A stretch of 64,000 nucleotides of DNA from Nyssa sinensis (lineage: Eukaryota > Streptophyta > Magnoliopsida > Cornales > Nyssaceae). The position numbers were made by a program, and so were the translations under genes. A model generated the notes under the pieces. That model was not told the DNA's origin and did not search any database. It saw only the letters and a list, made by a program, of their open reading frames with translations. Of this stretch, positions 23,691 to 36,146 are shown piece by piece (position 1 is the stretch's first letter; each line of letters starts with the position of its first letter). The stretch covers positions 40,370,177 to 40,434,176 of the forward strand of contig CM018051.1 of the NCBI GenBank assembly GCA_008638375.1. Reading direction: 5' to 3'.

Positions 23691-23704
23691 CTGTATTCGA
23701 GGAA

Positions 23705-26395
23705 ATGCTTGCCATCTCTTCGATGAGGAATACCGACAAGTGTTCCGTTTTCATTTTTCTGTTATTGGGCATTCTGATTCATGTAATCTCAGCTCTCGAT
23801 TATGTACCAACTGATAAAATTCTCCTAAACTGTGGGGCATCTCCCGAAACTACTGACTCTGATGGACGGCAATGGACCTCAGATATCAACTCAAAGTTTG
23901 CATTGGGAGGAGGGAATTCGTCTACATCCCCTGCTGCTGCTCAAGACCCTTCGGTTCCCCCGGTCCCTTTCATGACTGCTCGGGTTTTCCGATCTGAATA
24001 CACCTATAGTTTTCCTGTTGCTTCTGGTCGTAAATTTGTCCGCCTGTATTTTTATCCTGCTTCTTACTTGGGGCTAGACCCTTCTAATGCTGTTTTCTCG
24101 GTGACTGCTGGCCCGTATACCCTTCTCAAGAACTTCAGTGCAGCCCAAACAACTGCAGCTCTGAATTATGCTTTTATTGTCAAGGAGTATTCTGTCAATG
24201 TGCCGGCCGAGACATTGAACATAACCTTCAAACCATCTTCCAATGCTTCCAATTCCTATGCCTTTGTCAATGGGATTGAGGTTGTGTCGATGCCTGACAT
24301 CTACAATACTGAGGATGGAAATTCCATGCTCCTTGGCCAAACAACAGCATTCATAATTGACAACAGTACTGCTCTTGAAAACATTATTCGGTTAAATGTG
24401 GGTGGAAATGACATTTCGCCTGCCCATGATACTGGTATGTTCAGATCCTGGTTCGATGATTCACCATATATATTTGGGGCGGGATACGGGGTTACGATAG
24501 CTGCTGACTCAAATGTGAAGATTGAGTACCCTACGGGCATGCCTACTTATGTTGCACCAGTTGATGTCTATACAAGTGCTAGAACGATGGGTCCCGACTT
24601 GTACATCAACCAAAATTACAATTTGACTTGGATCTTCGTAGTTGATTCGGGATTCTCTTACCTGGTTAGGCTCCATTTCTGTGAGGTTGCTCCAAATATA
24701 ACTCTGATTAATCAAAGAGTTTTTGACATCTTTCTTAATAATCAAACTGCAATGAACGGGGCAGATGTGATTGCTTGGGCTCAACACAATGAAGTTCCAG
24801 TGTACAAAGACTATGTGGTGCTTGTTCCCCCTGGGGCTCCACAACATGATCTTTGGCTTTCTCTGCATCCAGACGTTGCCTCAAAATCCTTTCTTTATGA
24901 TGCAATATTGAATGGAGTAGAGATATTCAAAATAAATGATACTTCTGGAAATCTTGGAGGGCCAAATCCAGTCCCAGCTCCAAAACAAGATGTAATTGAC
25001 ACATCATTAGTTAGACCATCATCTTCAGGTCAATCAAAGAATCAAAAAGCTATTATTGGTGGAGGTGTTGGTGGTGGCATTGCTGCAATTCTTCTTGTTG
25101 GTTTATTTGTTTATGCTGTTTTCTGTCGACGGCGACAGGGGAAGGACTCAAGTGCAAGTGATGGGCCATCTGGGTGGCTCCCTCTTTCTCTATATGGACA
25201 TTCACATTCTGCAGGCTCAGCAAAGACAAACACTACAGGAAGCTATGTCTCCTCCCTCCCTTCGAACCTTTGTCGGCACTTTTCATTTGCTGAGATCAAG
25301 GCTGCCACCAACAACTTCGACGAGGCTCTACTACTTGGGGTGGGAGGTTTTGGCAAAGTTTACAAGGGAGAAATTGATGGTGGAACAACCAAGGTGGCAA
25401 TTAAGCGTGGGAACCCCCTCTCTGAGCAAGGTGTGCATGAATTCCAAACTGAGATCGAGATGCTGTCAAAACTTCGACACCGTCATCTTGTTTCACTGAT
25501 TGGTTATTGTGAAGAGAACTGTGAAATGATCCTCATCTATGATTACATGGCTCATGGAACCCTTCGTGAGCATCTTTACAAGACCCAAAAGCCCCCTCTG
25601 CCATGGAAGCAGAGGCTTGAGATATGCATTGGAGCTGCTCGTGGTTTACACTATCTCCACACTGGTGCGAAGCACACTATTATCCATCGTGATGTTAAGA
25701 CAACTAACATTCTCTTGGATGAAAAATGGGTGGCGAAAGTTTCTGATTTTGGTTTGTCAAAAACAGGTCCTACATTGGATCACACTCACGTTAGCACCGT
25801 TGTGAAGGGTAGCTTTGGATATTTGGATCCAGAGTACTTCAGGCGACAACAACTGACGGAGAAGTCTGATGTATACTCATTTGGAGTTGTACTTTTTGAG
25901 ATCTTGTGTGCTCGTCCAGCTTTGAACCCAACGCTTCCAAAGGAACAAGTGAGCTTGGCAGAGTGGGCCTTACATTGCCAGAAGAAGGGCGTTCTTGATC
26001 AGATTATTGACCCATATCTGAAAGGGAAGATTGCACCAGAGTGCTTCAGAAAGGTTGCTGAGACAGCAATGAAATGTGTAGCTGATCAGGGGATTGACCG
26101 GCCATCAATGGGTGATGTTCTGTGGAACCTTGAATTTGCACTGCAGCTTCAGGAGAGTGCAGAGGAGAATAGCAAGGGTGTTGGAGGAATGGACATTGAA
26201 GAGAATTCATTTGACAAATCATGTAAAGGAAAGAAGGATCCAAATGCATCCCCTGTTTTTGATGGTAACGTGACTGATTCAAGGTGCAGTGGGATGTCTA
26301 TGAGCATAGGTGGTAGGAGCTTAGCTAGTGAAGATTCAGATGGACTGACACCAAGTGCTGTGTTCTCACAGATAATGAACCCGAAAGGACGTTGA
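23705..26395 (+). CDS. FER: FERONIA orthologue, malectin-like receptor kinase (CrRLK1L family)
   Basis: The single coding exon encodes 896 residues, the usual FERONIA length. Order: signal peptide (about 1-30); two malectin-like domains (about 38-195 and 215-408) with many N-glycosylation sites (for example KNFS, LNIT, YNLT, PNIT); a transmembrane helix (about 449-473) followed by CRRR; and a kinase domain (about 526-816) with Gly loop GVGGFGKVYKG (from 545), catalytic Lys567 in VAIKR, HRD Asp663 and DFG Asp681. All catalytic residues are present. The tail (SIGGRSLASEDSDGLTP ... NPKGR) is the FERONIA signature and separates it from ANXUR, HERKULES and THESEUS. Family knowledge: plasma-membrane receptor for RALF peptides acting with LORELEI-type GPI proteins in cell-wall sensing, growth, immunity and pollen-tube reception. 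The ATG at 23705 is preferred: the frame stays open upstream to 23648, but without an ATG and across the intron acceptor. Confidence 0.97.
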   Translation: MLAISSMRNTDKCSVFIFLLLGILIHVISALDYVPTDKILLNCGASPETTDSDGRQWTSDINSKFALGGGNSSTSPAAAQDPSVPPVPFMTARVFRSEYTYSFPVASGRKFVRLYFYPASYLGLDPSNAVFSVTAGPYTLLKNFSAAQTTAALNYAFIVKEYSVNVPAETLNITFKPSSNASNSYAFVNGIEVVSMPDIYNTEDGNSMLLGQTTAFIIDNSTALENIIRLNVGGNDISPAHDTGMFRSWFDDSPYIFGAGYGVTIAADSNVKIEYPTGMPTYVAPVDVYTSARTMGPDLYINQNYNLTWIFVVDSGFSYLVRLHFCEVAPNITLINQRVFDIFLNNQTAMNGADVIAWAQHNEVPVYKDYVVLVPPGAPQHDLWLSLHPDVASKSFLYDAILNGVEIFKINDTSGNLGGPNPVPAPKQDVIDTSLVRPSSSGQSKNQKAIIGGGVGGGIAAILLVGLFVYAVFCRRRQGKDSSASDGPSGWLPLSLYGHSHSAGSAKTNTTGSYVSSLPSNLCRHFSFAEIKAATNNFDEALLLGVGGFGKVYKGEIDGGTTKVAIKRGNPLSEQGVHEFQTEIEMLSKLRHRHLVSLIGYCEENCEMILIYDYMAHGTLREHLYKTQKPPLPWKQRLEICIGAARGLHYLHTGAKHTIIHRDVKTTNILLDEKWVAKVSDFGLSKTGPTLDHTHVSTVVKGSFGYLDPEYFRRQQLTEKSDVYSFGVVLFEILCARPALNPTLPKEQVSLAEWALHCQKKGVLDQIIDPYLKGKIAPECFRKVAETAMKCVADQGIDRPSMGDVLWNLEFALQLQESAEENSKGVGGMDIEENSFDKSCKGKKDPNASPVFDGNVTDSRCSGMSMSIGGRSLASEDSDGLTPSAVFSQIMNPKGR

Positions 26396-29300
26396 GATTG
26401 AAATGTATAGCGTTTGCCACTGGCTGCTGATTGCTGGTAAGGCAACATGCTATCAAGTGTCAGTTAACTACGAAAAGTAAATTTTCTTTTTCTCTTTTGA
26501 TCTTATTAATATACTTAATATATATCATTTTGGGCTCTTGATACGTTTTGATCAAATCAATTGTTAGTTTTATGTACAATTACATGAAGAGTGTGAAAAT
26601 AATTTGTACTTGGGTATTGGTGCCTGATAAGAAAGATTCAATTGGCTTTTATGTTTGTTTTTATGCTGAATGATACAAGTTGTTTTCTATATGATATTGA
26701 TAGTTGATACTAATGCAAATGTATTATTTATTAACCATCCATGAGCTAAAATGATTAAGAGCGTAGGTACTAGGTTTATAGTACACCTATCTATCCACAT
26801 GGCCTCTCTTATTGGTACTAAACAATGGTTGTTTAGAGGTACTCCTTAGTTACCACACACTGACTATTTAGAGTTAATTTTAGGATCATCTAGTGAATCA
26901 AGGTAATCTCAAGATGTTCTCTTTTGAGGTAATATCAAGCTCACATCCATTGAAGGGACATGCCAGAATAAGGATAGATAAACTCTTGAGTTAGCACAAT
27001 TATAACTCAGAGGAGCGTTTCAAACTAGAACTATTTTGAGCTAATGTTTTGGACCCAAACCATAAGTAAGCCAGTGTATTTCGGCCTGGACTAAATCACT
27101 ATAAGGAACCAAGCTAATGAGGACTCTTGTTTCTATTGGCTTGAACTTAAGAGATTCAAAGGGTGAGGGAGCAATCTTGGGTTTACTACTATGGGATGCT
27201 CTAGGTTATGTGAATTGGCTTAAGAGATTCAAAGGTTGAGGGGGCAACCTCAGGTTTACTAATATGGGATACTCTCAACTCATGTGGATCTGGGGTTACG
27301 GTGCAAGGTTCACTGAAGAATAACTTGAGATTTTAAACTCGGCACACTCCAGTCCTTCTAAAGATGTAGGAATCTTACTATCTTCTATTTGTACATGTGG
27401 AGCCTTGCACGCAATTATCGAGTGACAGAAGCTCAGTCCCATAAATAGCTCCTCCACAGTAATGCGTATTGAGAGAGTACAGAATAGAGGAGATGATGCT
27501 GGCAATGTACTGGGAGATTCTCTTAGCTTCTAGGTGTGTTAGTCAGACTTCGTTCGTATTCCCCCGTCTTAAATGGGATCATCTTTTTTTGAACCAAATC
27601 GCCTCAGAAATTTTTTTGTGCTATCTCACAAGTAACATCCATTCCCGGGCGAATTATCCTCCTTGGATACCCTCAATCAACAAAGAGAACAAACAATAAT
27701 TGCAATAACAATTGAAATGCATGCGTTACCACAAAATCCATCTTTCACATCACGTCGATGTTGTTACCTAACTCTTATTAATGAGGCTGGTGTTTTCTTC
27801 TGTTAAACATTTGGTAGGAGGAACATCAAGATCAGATGGACATACGTGGTAAGAGTTAGTGGAGAGAGCTGTCTCTTTGTTGCTTTGATTACGGGCTGGT
27901 TCGGTCAGTGATGGTGATGGTTGACAAAGATTGATTTTTGTACATACTCAATTTCATATTTTTGTTACCGACTAATGCTACATTTTTCTAATTCTGAGAT
28001 CACAACTTATGTGTTAGCTTTTCAATGGAAGGAATCGGTAAAAGTCATGTGATAATATATTTTTTTAATGATATTCTGTAATAAATGATATGATTTATTT
28101 TTTTTTAGTGATAATATAAATATTGTTAAAATGATATATTATCACATGAATATCAAAATATCTTCTCATTGAATGCATTAAGTGGGTCTTTTTTTCTACA
28201 TTTAATGAAAAATAATCGCATGAGTTGGAATTTCAGAGTTAGAAAAAATGTGTTGAGAAGTCTGACGTTATTGTTTATTTGATTTGTGCCCATTGTTGAA
28301 TGGCTGTTGACATAAGATTTGAGTTTTTTTTTTTTTTTGGAAAATTTAGAAGATTGAATTAGCCTTTGGGATTTGGGTAAAGTGTAGGTGTGTCGGAAAG
28401 GCTATTAGATCCCAATCATCATATGATCTCACATCAGGCGGCGCACTTGAAGGAATCAAAATGGCTGGCACAATCTGTTCATACAACCAAAAGTCGTGAA
28501 AGGAATTAAACAAGGGGGTAGGGCCCTTGCTGGAACAAGACTTTCTGACCAAAGGCAGAAGAAGACCATAAAATACAAGTCATCCGTTTATTTTAAAATA
28601 AAATAGTGGGGACCAAAAAAGCTCCCATCCTTCTTGTTTCTGCCTTGGTACTGTGTGTTAGGGTAAATTGGATTAATCTCTTACGGTTAAATTGTATTAA
28701 TCTTTTACAGTTCAACCTCTAGTCCATGATTTCTTTACTCTATTATTCAGTTTTTACCAGTCAACTATGAATTCATCTCTTTATTCTCTGTATTAATCTC
28801 TTACAGTTAAAATGCTTTTAAACTAATTTTTCTAACAGACGTTTCATACTAATATATCTTCAAAATAATGCTTATATTTTAAATTATATGATTATTAAGC
28901 CCCATAATTAGGATACTCGAAATAACTTAAAGAGTGTCTTTTGAAATGACTCCCATGTAGGGTTAAAACTATTTTTTTTGGGGCCTAACTAGAATTATCT
29001 TTTTCTTTTTACTAAACTAAATACACTGTTACTACAATGAAGGACTTGTTTGCAACTATAATGATGATTGTGAGTTGTGAAACAAAATAGATATATATTT
29101 TAATTATTTATTAAACAAGTTGAATCATTTCAAATGTTATGTAAAATATCAAAAAAGAAAGGAAGGAGAAAATCTTTTTTATTTTGGGTTTCCAAACAAG
29201 CCCTCCATATCTAAATATTTCATAGTAAGACCAAGTCCACATGGGTTTAGTTCAGCATTAAAGTGAAAGTCATCATGTCCATCTATTCTTTTTATCTTTA

Positions 29301-29946
29301 ATGATTACTATAATCTTATGGCTGACAAATTAATCTAAAATGATTAATATATGTTATGACATAAATATCTGTAATTAGTGTCGCTCCAACATGACATAAT
29401 GAGTCCCCTAAGATTGGAAAAGGACTTCAAAAAGTCGTTTATAGCACACTTAGTCACTAAAATAGAGAAGGGTTAATAAGATTTGGACGTATGAGTTATT
29501 AGACTCATACATTATCTCACAAAATCATCTCTGGTAATTTTATGATCATTCCGGTCACAATAGGATACAAAAAAATAAGTTCTCTTATGATCAATAACAT
29601 CCAATCTACTAGTAGGATCAAGATTATGCGACAATTGATATTCAACACCTGATGATGCATTTTTTTTATTATGTGGTGAAACATTCAATTTCTCATAAAA
29701 GATGGTAGCAATTGTTGGGTAGTGTAGATCCTAATAAGTACTAGACATTAATTTCTCGTTCGCAGATTCAATTTCGCGATAAGTTGGCCGGGAGTTGTAA
29801 GGGGGCGGGAGCTCCCATGCTTGAAGGAGGAGGTTTGGTATTTTTTAGTATTTTCACATTATTGCCCTATTGCCTTATTACTATGTATTTATAGTTGAAG
29901 AACCATATCTCTTTGTATTAGAATTAGTAACTCTTTCAGATCATAG
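26396..29946. other. FERONIA 3' UTR and gene-free island sequence
   Basis: The 3' UTR probably ends within about 250 bases of the stop; AATAAT-like words occur near 26600, but no clear cleavage site was found. Beyond it the DNA is A/T-rich, with only short chance ORFs. Apart from a short direct repeat at 27146-27292 no known gene, RNA or element was recognised. Confidence 0.5.
27146..27292. repeat. Short direct repeat, 73-bp spacing
   Basis: Two diverged copies begin CTTAAGAGATTCAAAGG at 27146 (with a one-base difference) and 27219 and share GGTTTACTA.TATGGGAT. This is a simple tandem duplication with no coding sense. Confidence 0.8.
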
Positions 29947-30843
29947 TGGAACTGCATCAACTGTAGATGTAGCCCTAATTTAAGATGAATCACGTAAATC
30001 TTTGTATTCTTATATCCCAAAACCAATCACTTCATAGATGCTCTCAGGTGTACCTTCAAATTAATGAACTGATGTAACAACCAAGGGTGTAGAACGTGAA
30101 ATTCCCAAGATATGAGCAACATCAGTCCGAGTTTTTTACAAAACCCTCGTGGGTTTTTTTTTTTTTCTATTTAAGCCGACACACGCGATTTCTAATTTAT
30201 TTACCAAACTTATGTAATTTTTTAAATCGCATCTTCAAGATGGGATTTCAATGTCAATTTTTTTTAATGAAATCGCATCTTGAAGATGCGATTTTAAACT
30301 AATAATGATTTGGAATGACTTGCGCAAACTAATAAGGATTTAGGAGTCATTGACTCCCAAATTCTTGTTGGTTTAAAGTTGCATCTTCAAGTGAAACTGC
30401 ATCAACTGTAGATGTAGCCCTAATTTAAGATGAATCACGTGAATTTTTTTATTCTTATATCCCAACACCAATCACTTCATAGATGCTCTCCGGTGTACCT
30501 TCAAATTAATGAACTGATTTACCAACCAAGGGTGTAAAATGTGAAATTCACGAGATATGAGCAACATCAGTACGAATTTTTTACAAAACCCTCGTGGGTT
30601 TTTTTTTTTTTTTTTTTCTATTTAAGCCGACACACGCGATTTCTAATTTATTTACCAAACTTATGTAATTTTTTAAATCGCATCTTCAAGATGGGATTTT
30701 AATGTCAATTTTTTTTAATGAAATCGTATCTTGAAGATGCGATTTTAAACCAATAATGATTTGGAATGACTTGCGCAAACTAATAAGGATTTAGGAGTTA
30801 ATGACTCCCAAATTCTTATTGGTTTGAAATCGCATCTTCAAGA
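29947..30843. repeat. Tandem duplication of about 445 bp with palindromic motifs
   Basis: The block starting GAACTGCATCAACTGTAGATG (29949) recurs from about 30393. Copies share CCCTCGTGGG plus a poly-T run and a nearly identical body. Each copy carries the palindrome GCATCTT-N-AAGATGC in both senses (near 30228, 30275, 30675, 30728, 30830), and one more copy follows at about 30868. At 30269-30297 the palindrome extends to 12-base arms (AAATCGCATCTT). Confidence 0.88.
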
Positions 30844-31029
30844 TGCAATTTAAAATTTACATACTCGCATCTTCAAGATGTGATTTCGTTAAAATACGAT
30901 TTCAAAAACTATATAAATTTGGTAAATAAGTAAAAACCTGCATAAATTAGGTTAAATCAAACCCAAGCCACGTGAATTTGATAAATTTTCTCATCAAAAC
31001 TAACAAATGAGTTGGTGTCTTCTCACACT

Positions 31030-31290
31030 CATCATGATAGTACACGTCTTTCTTGTCATAAGTTAAAACATTCGCAAAAAAGATACGAACCAATTTGAAA
31101 CAAACATGCCTTCAAAGTTGAAGAGATCGGTCCACCCTTTCAGAACAAAGTTGGTTGCGATAAAATTATGAGCAATGTCAGCTATCTCAACTTTCCTACC
31201 TAATACCATCGTCTTGAACATCCTATATATCATAGCTTCTTATGTCTTCAAAGTCTCTAAGGTCATTAGTAGATGTGATGTCATTATAAT
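31030..31290 (-). pseudogene. Unidentified coding-like remnant
   Basis: One minus frame stays open for about 60 codons with protein-like content: EAMIYRMFKTMVLGRKVEIA, then ATNFVLKGWTDLFNFEG and SNWFVSFLRMF before a stop. The Trp-, Phe- and Lys-rich texture looks like real protein rather than chance, and it directly follows the duplicated palindrome region. The family was not recognised. It may be an old transposon gene. Confidence 0.35.
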
Positions 31291-31299
31291 TTTCTCTTT

Positions 31300-32116
31300 T
31301 TAGAGCTTCTATGTTGGTTTTCTGTTGTTTTCAATTTTATTCTCAGCTTCAAAATCTTTGACCCAAAAATCATATAAGAAGAAAAAATTTAAGATTTAAG
31401 CAGTAAAACTAATTTAAAAACTTAGAATAAATAATTTCATATGTCTGAATTTATAAAGAAAATATATCACAAACTAAAAGGCATTCTTAAGGGAAATAAA
31501 AACATGATTCAATTAACACATAATTAAAAAGTGACCAATGGTGTTCACATTTTAAATTATTAAGTGAATTCAATATCACAAGCTATCATTGAGAGGAGTC
31601 TAGGATAAGCAATTAAGGTGCTAGCTCTACTCACATTCCTAATTTAAACTCCATGTGCTAGTCAATAAGTGTTAACTCCGTCTCAATTTATTATCCCTCA
31701 TAATTTTGATACCACACTTTTACTACAACTTTCACAATATTTTTTAATTTCCTTAGCCTTCTAATATTTTTTACTTATAGCAATCCTTTTTCTTTCTAAG
31801 AGAGATAAATATTTTTCTTTCCTTTTCATCCATGGGGTTAACATTATAATAAATATCACGCTTCCATTTAAATTAGAAAGCAACTAAGGTCATTAATTTC
31901 AAATACTATAATAATCCCAACTAAGTTACATGATAATTAGATGTACTTTGTAATTAATAATGCACTTAAACAGAAGTCACAATTTAGTTATATAAAAGTG
32001 AAAAAGATTTTATCTTTCCTTAGGTTGCTTTCCACTTTTGAATTATTTTAATCATAAAAATACATATAAAAATACTTTTTTTTTTTTTTTTAATTTTAAA
32101 TATAGACTAAGAAAAA
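31300..32116. other. Gene-free A/T-rich DNA left of element B
   Basis: Nothing recognised. The final bases, GAAAAA (32111-32116), form the left target flank of element B; AAAAG follows its right end (61133-61137), matching at four of five positions. Confidence 0.5.
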
Positions 32117-32586
32117 TGATATACCACAAATTGAATACGGTAGTTCAAAGTTACCGAGGCATGGCACAAGTCCGCCGCGAGTTCTTCGGTGTACAAATCT
32201 TGGGATAATCAGTTCATTCAGCCAACCAAGTACGAACATTTCAGAGGTGAGGGATTCTGAACTTGTCACCGCTTTTCATTGGCTATCGACCCCATAATCA
32301 GGAAACAAAATTCAATATGGAAACTATCATCTATAGATATCTATGAATCCCTACTTTCATGGCTCCTAATTTTACTCAAATTGGGAGATCTACACCCTAT
32401 AAATAAAGCAATAAGGTACACTTTCTAGCCATGTTCAATTCTTCTCTTGAATTACTGTCTTTATTTCTCTATTGACTTTATCATTGGAGCGACTATCACC
32501 GGAGCCTTCCTGGTGACCCTCTGATTTCAAGTTCTTGACAGGTAGCTACGGACAGAAAGCCATCTGACCAAAAAAGAGCAACATCA
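32117..32586 (+). repeat. Element B 5' LTR
   Basis: 470 bp, TGATATACC...AACATCA. A TATA box (tataaata, 32398-32405) is followed by an 'ataaggtacactttctag' initiator-like stretch. The sister LTR lacks 23 bases found here after 'gttcttcggt'. Right after it GTTTAGCGCCATCTGTG (32587 on) occupies the primer-binding-site position. Confidence 0.9.
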
Positions 32587-32670
32587 GTTTAGCGCCATCT
32601 GTGAGAACGACAATTGTTCTCATTATCTTTCATCAACCAAAAACCTATTGGATTTTTCTTAAAAGAACCA

Positions 32671-32971
32671 ATGGCTCCTAACCTTCGTCTTAGAAAGAAC
32701 TCTCAAAACCCTCAGAACCAGTCTCCTGCTAGAAGAGGAAAGGGACAAAAACCTGTTCGGTTGCAACAACAACTTGATCGGGTTCAATGGTAGTCTAATT
32801 AGATGTAGGAACAACTCACTGCCATGTCATAAGCTTTGGCTTCACTCACTTAGAACCAACATAATAATCCTCTTCTTATTACTGACACTGCTCACGAAGA
32901 ACCTCAACCTCCTGCCACCACCATGGGCGTAGGATCCCACAATGAGGAGTTACCTAACGTACAACTGGTAC
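32671..32971 (+). pseudogene. Element B gag, N-terminal part
   Basis: The ATG at 32671 opens APNLRLRKNSQNPQNQSPA and a Gln/Arg-rich stretch (LQQQLDRVQ), the same as element A gag. In-frame stops appear from about 32792. Element D interrupts it at 32971; the gene resumes at 40652. Confidence 0.82.
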
Positions 32972-35797
32972 TGTCACACCCCGAATTTCCACGAACCCGG
33001 GGAGTGAGGGGAAACGATAAAGAAAAGGAACTAAAAGACAACTTAACTAGTTTTAATTAAACATGCATTCCTTCTTCAACATATAAACATGTAAAGTGCA
33101 TCCAAATGACCATATCGTTCACATCATTTGGCTTAAGCCCTTACATCTCAAAATATGCCCCAAGGGCCAAAATACTCCATAATCCACATCTCCTCTGCTC
33201 TTCGAGACTTCCTCAAGTCTCAAGTGTCAGGAACATCATTTGTAATATGTTATCCCACGAATGGGTCAGCTCAACTGCTGGTATAATACAATGCTAATGC
33301 AAGGAACAAAATTAAGGCGTGGCATGTGCAAGTGTATAGTTATATCTACATGTCATACAATTCATCCATATCATGCACTGACAAGATTCATAACGCATTC
33401 ATACAAACTCTACATCACATCCATGAATTCCTTAATGCGATGATTATGAGAATATGCATGACACACTCATGCAATTCTATGCCACACCCATGTCTCATTT
33501 TCGGAACACATCCGATGGATCCTGAGTACCAACACCCGTTCACGAAACACATCCGTTGGATTCTAGGCACCAACACCCGTTCACGGAACACATCCGTTGG
33601 ATACTGGGTACCAATTACTCAACCCACACCATGCTTTCAAGGAATCACACTATGCCAATATGCTTTGATCCCAGCATGCAACAATACAATATCAATGAAA
33701 CATCTTATTCACACATGAAGCATGCTTTAAATAATGTATTATACTTAAGCAGTAATAACATTTAAATCATGAAACTCATTTCACATGTATGCATGCTATA
33801 CACAATCAATTTAAACACATGCTCGATTCACAAATTCACAATCTTAACCATTCTCCAAAAACATATTCACACACTGCACCTGCACATGAAATAAATCATA
33901 ACTCCCAAAGGATAACAAAGAACACATAAACACATAACAATCAACTCCAGGTTTTGTTTTAAAGCAACCATTTCCTATGTGATTTTCTAACATCAAATAA
34001 ACATATGATTCATTCAATCAACATGCAAATCATTCCTAAACTTAATCCTATTCCTTACTTAGCAAAATATCATACCTGATGGGTTTGTCTCAACCCTAAG
34101 AAGTCACGCTTGCTGTGTAACTGAACTAAACAGTGAGAATGTAGGAGGTCAAGCCGCTTTCTCCTTTCATTTCGGCGTCCCTAAAATCATGAAATATAAC
34201 TCAGTCTATTGCTACTTGAATTATGCTATTCATCAAATTTTATGCCTTCATTTCATGAGTTCCTATTTTACTAAAATAGACTCTACCATTGAGACCGAAA
34301 TGTTGAACAAGGTTGGTTTAGGCTTTCGCGGAATTCAATTTGGACATTCGGGCTAGAAAGGGCAAAACAGTTATTTTACACTTTCACGGGTCCTTACTTC
34401 TCGAGACCTCTTTCCATAAATCGGACTCCATGGTTGAGTCCAGAATGTTTGAAATAATAAAAATTCACTATTTGTTTACTTCGATCGGAGTTCGTTTGAC
34501 TACTCTTTGACTTAGGGGTATTTTGGTAATTTTTTAGTGTCTCTACGAGTCTTTCATTTTTTTGGTACCTCGTCTTGCAACATGGACCTCACCGTTGGAT
34601 TCAGAATGGATGAGATAGTCAAAATACACTAATGACTTCTCCCATTTGGACTCCGGGCTATTTCGTGATATTTTAATTAATTAAATTGATTTAATTAATT
34701 AAATTAATATTTTATTCTGGGGGTCTAATTATAATAATCAAAAGTTCTGGGGTCACTTTTCAATTTCTAAAAGTTGTGGGGTTAAATCAGAATTTCTGAT
34801 TTAACTATTCTAAATCAGAATAGCTAAACAATGGCTAAATCCCCAAAACAAGGATAAGATATCCTTATCCTTAATTTCAATTTCAATTTCAATTTACTAA
34901 ACCTGTAGCCAAACACTCCTAATCCCATTTTAATTTATAACATGCTTCTGATATGTGTGGGTGGGTTCGGTCTAACCCGACCCGAATTGATCCGAACCCG
35001 ATGCAACTCGAACCCAAGACCCTAAACAGTCTCTTTCCTCCCCGATTTTTCGATAGGGTTCCGGCAGGGTTCTCCGGCACTGGCGACCCTGTTCCGATCG
35101 AGTTTTTTTGTTTTTCAAATGCCATTTTCTTCCCTTTCCCTTATAGATCCCATCCCTAACCTTGGTTTTCATTTTTATCCATTAGATTTCCACGAAATGG
35201 CCAAGAACCGTAGCTCCGGCCAACTGAGATTTTCTATTTTCGAGCTTGTTCCTTTACTGTTTTGGTCCTAATATTTTTCTATTGTTTTTCTGCACCTTAT
35301 AGTAGTAATCCTACTTTGTTTTAATTAAGTTTAATGCTTCAAAACCTTGAAACCTGAATTATTCCTTGAACCTGTAACTACACATTTCTAAGTCAATTCC
35401 TAACCATTTCAATCGATTCTTTTTGCAACATAAACCAAATTTCATGCTCTACAAGGTCCAAGTATTGAAAACTAACTATCATGCTTCAAAAATTTAAAAA
35501 CAGAACCTAAACTGAACATACCTTTTTCTGGATTTTTCTAGGCCGTATCACTCCTCCCCACTTTCTGCTCTCTTTCTTCTCCTTCTTCTGAATCCTAAAT
35601 CACCTCTCAAAGTCTAGCTCTTCTTCTGCCTCTCTCCTCATCCCTCATAACAACTCAACCGTATACATACACCCACATATCACTATATCCCTCTCTCTCT
35701 CTACCCACACCTCTTTATGACTTTCTCCACTGTTTTGTCACTTCCTCTTTTTCTCCCTTTTCAGAATGCATTAAATACATTGTTTGTTTGCTTGGTT

Positions 35798-35836
<39 letters not shown>

Positions 35837-36146
35837 TACACCCATCACACACACTGTCAGCCATCACACACACACAGAGAGCAGCACACACACACATCCA
35901 CTTGCACACACACAACTGTTTTATATAATTCACTATACAAACATACATACAATACATTAAATATATATATATATATACACACACACATACACATGGACAA
36001 CATACATATCATACATGCATAATATATATATATATATATGTATATTCCACCATATATATATATATACCTACACATACATAATACACATTTCATATTTACA
36101 CACTTATTTAAGAAAATAATTCATTCTAAAATTTTGGATCTTTACA
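32972..36146 (-). repeat. Element D left (3') LTR
   Basis: 3175 bp, TGTCACACCCC...GATCTTTACA. It has the same family start as C. Contains a 41-bp tandem array (33502, 33543, 33584; word ACACATCCGTTGGAT), the GGACTCCA..TTGAGTCC module twice (about 34278 and 34417), and (TA)n/(CA)n tracts (35802-35832, 35960-36070). Predicted ORFs in the tracts are simple-sequence artefacts. Confidence 0.9.

Noticed and set aside
23648..23704. Longer FERONIA reading frame starting at GTG 23648
   Set aside because: No ATG before 23705; the extra codons overlap the end of a likely 5' UTR intron, and the ATG at 23705 gives a normal signal peptide and the normal family length.
24074..24868. Minus-strand ORFs across the FERONIA coding sequence
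   Set aside because: Shadows of the conserved kinase receptor frame; no independent features.
30220..30900. CRISPR-like array
   Set aside because: Repeats are palindromic words at uneven spacing within a duplicated block in a plant genome; there are no unique spacers of constant length.
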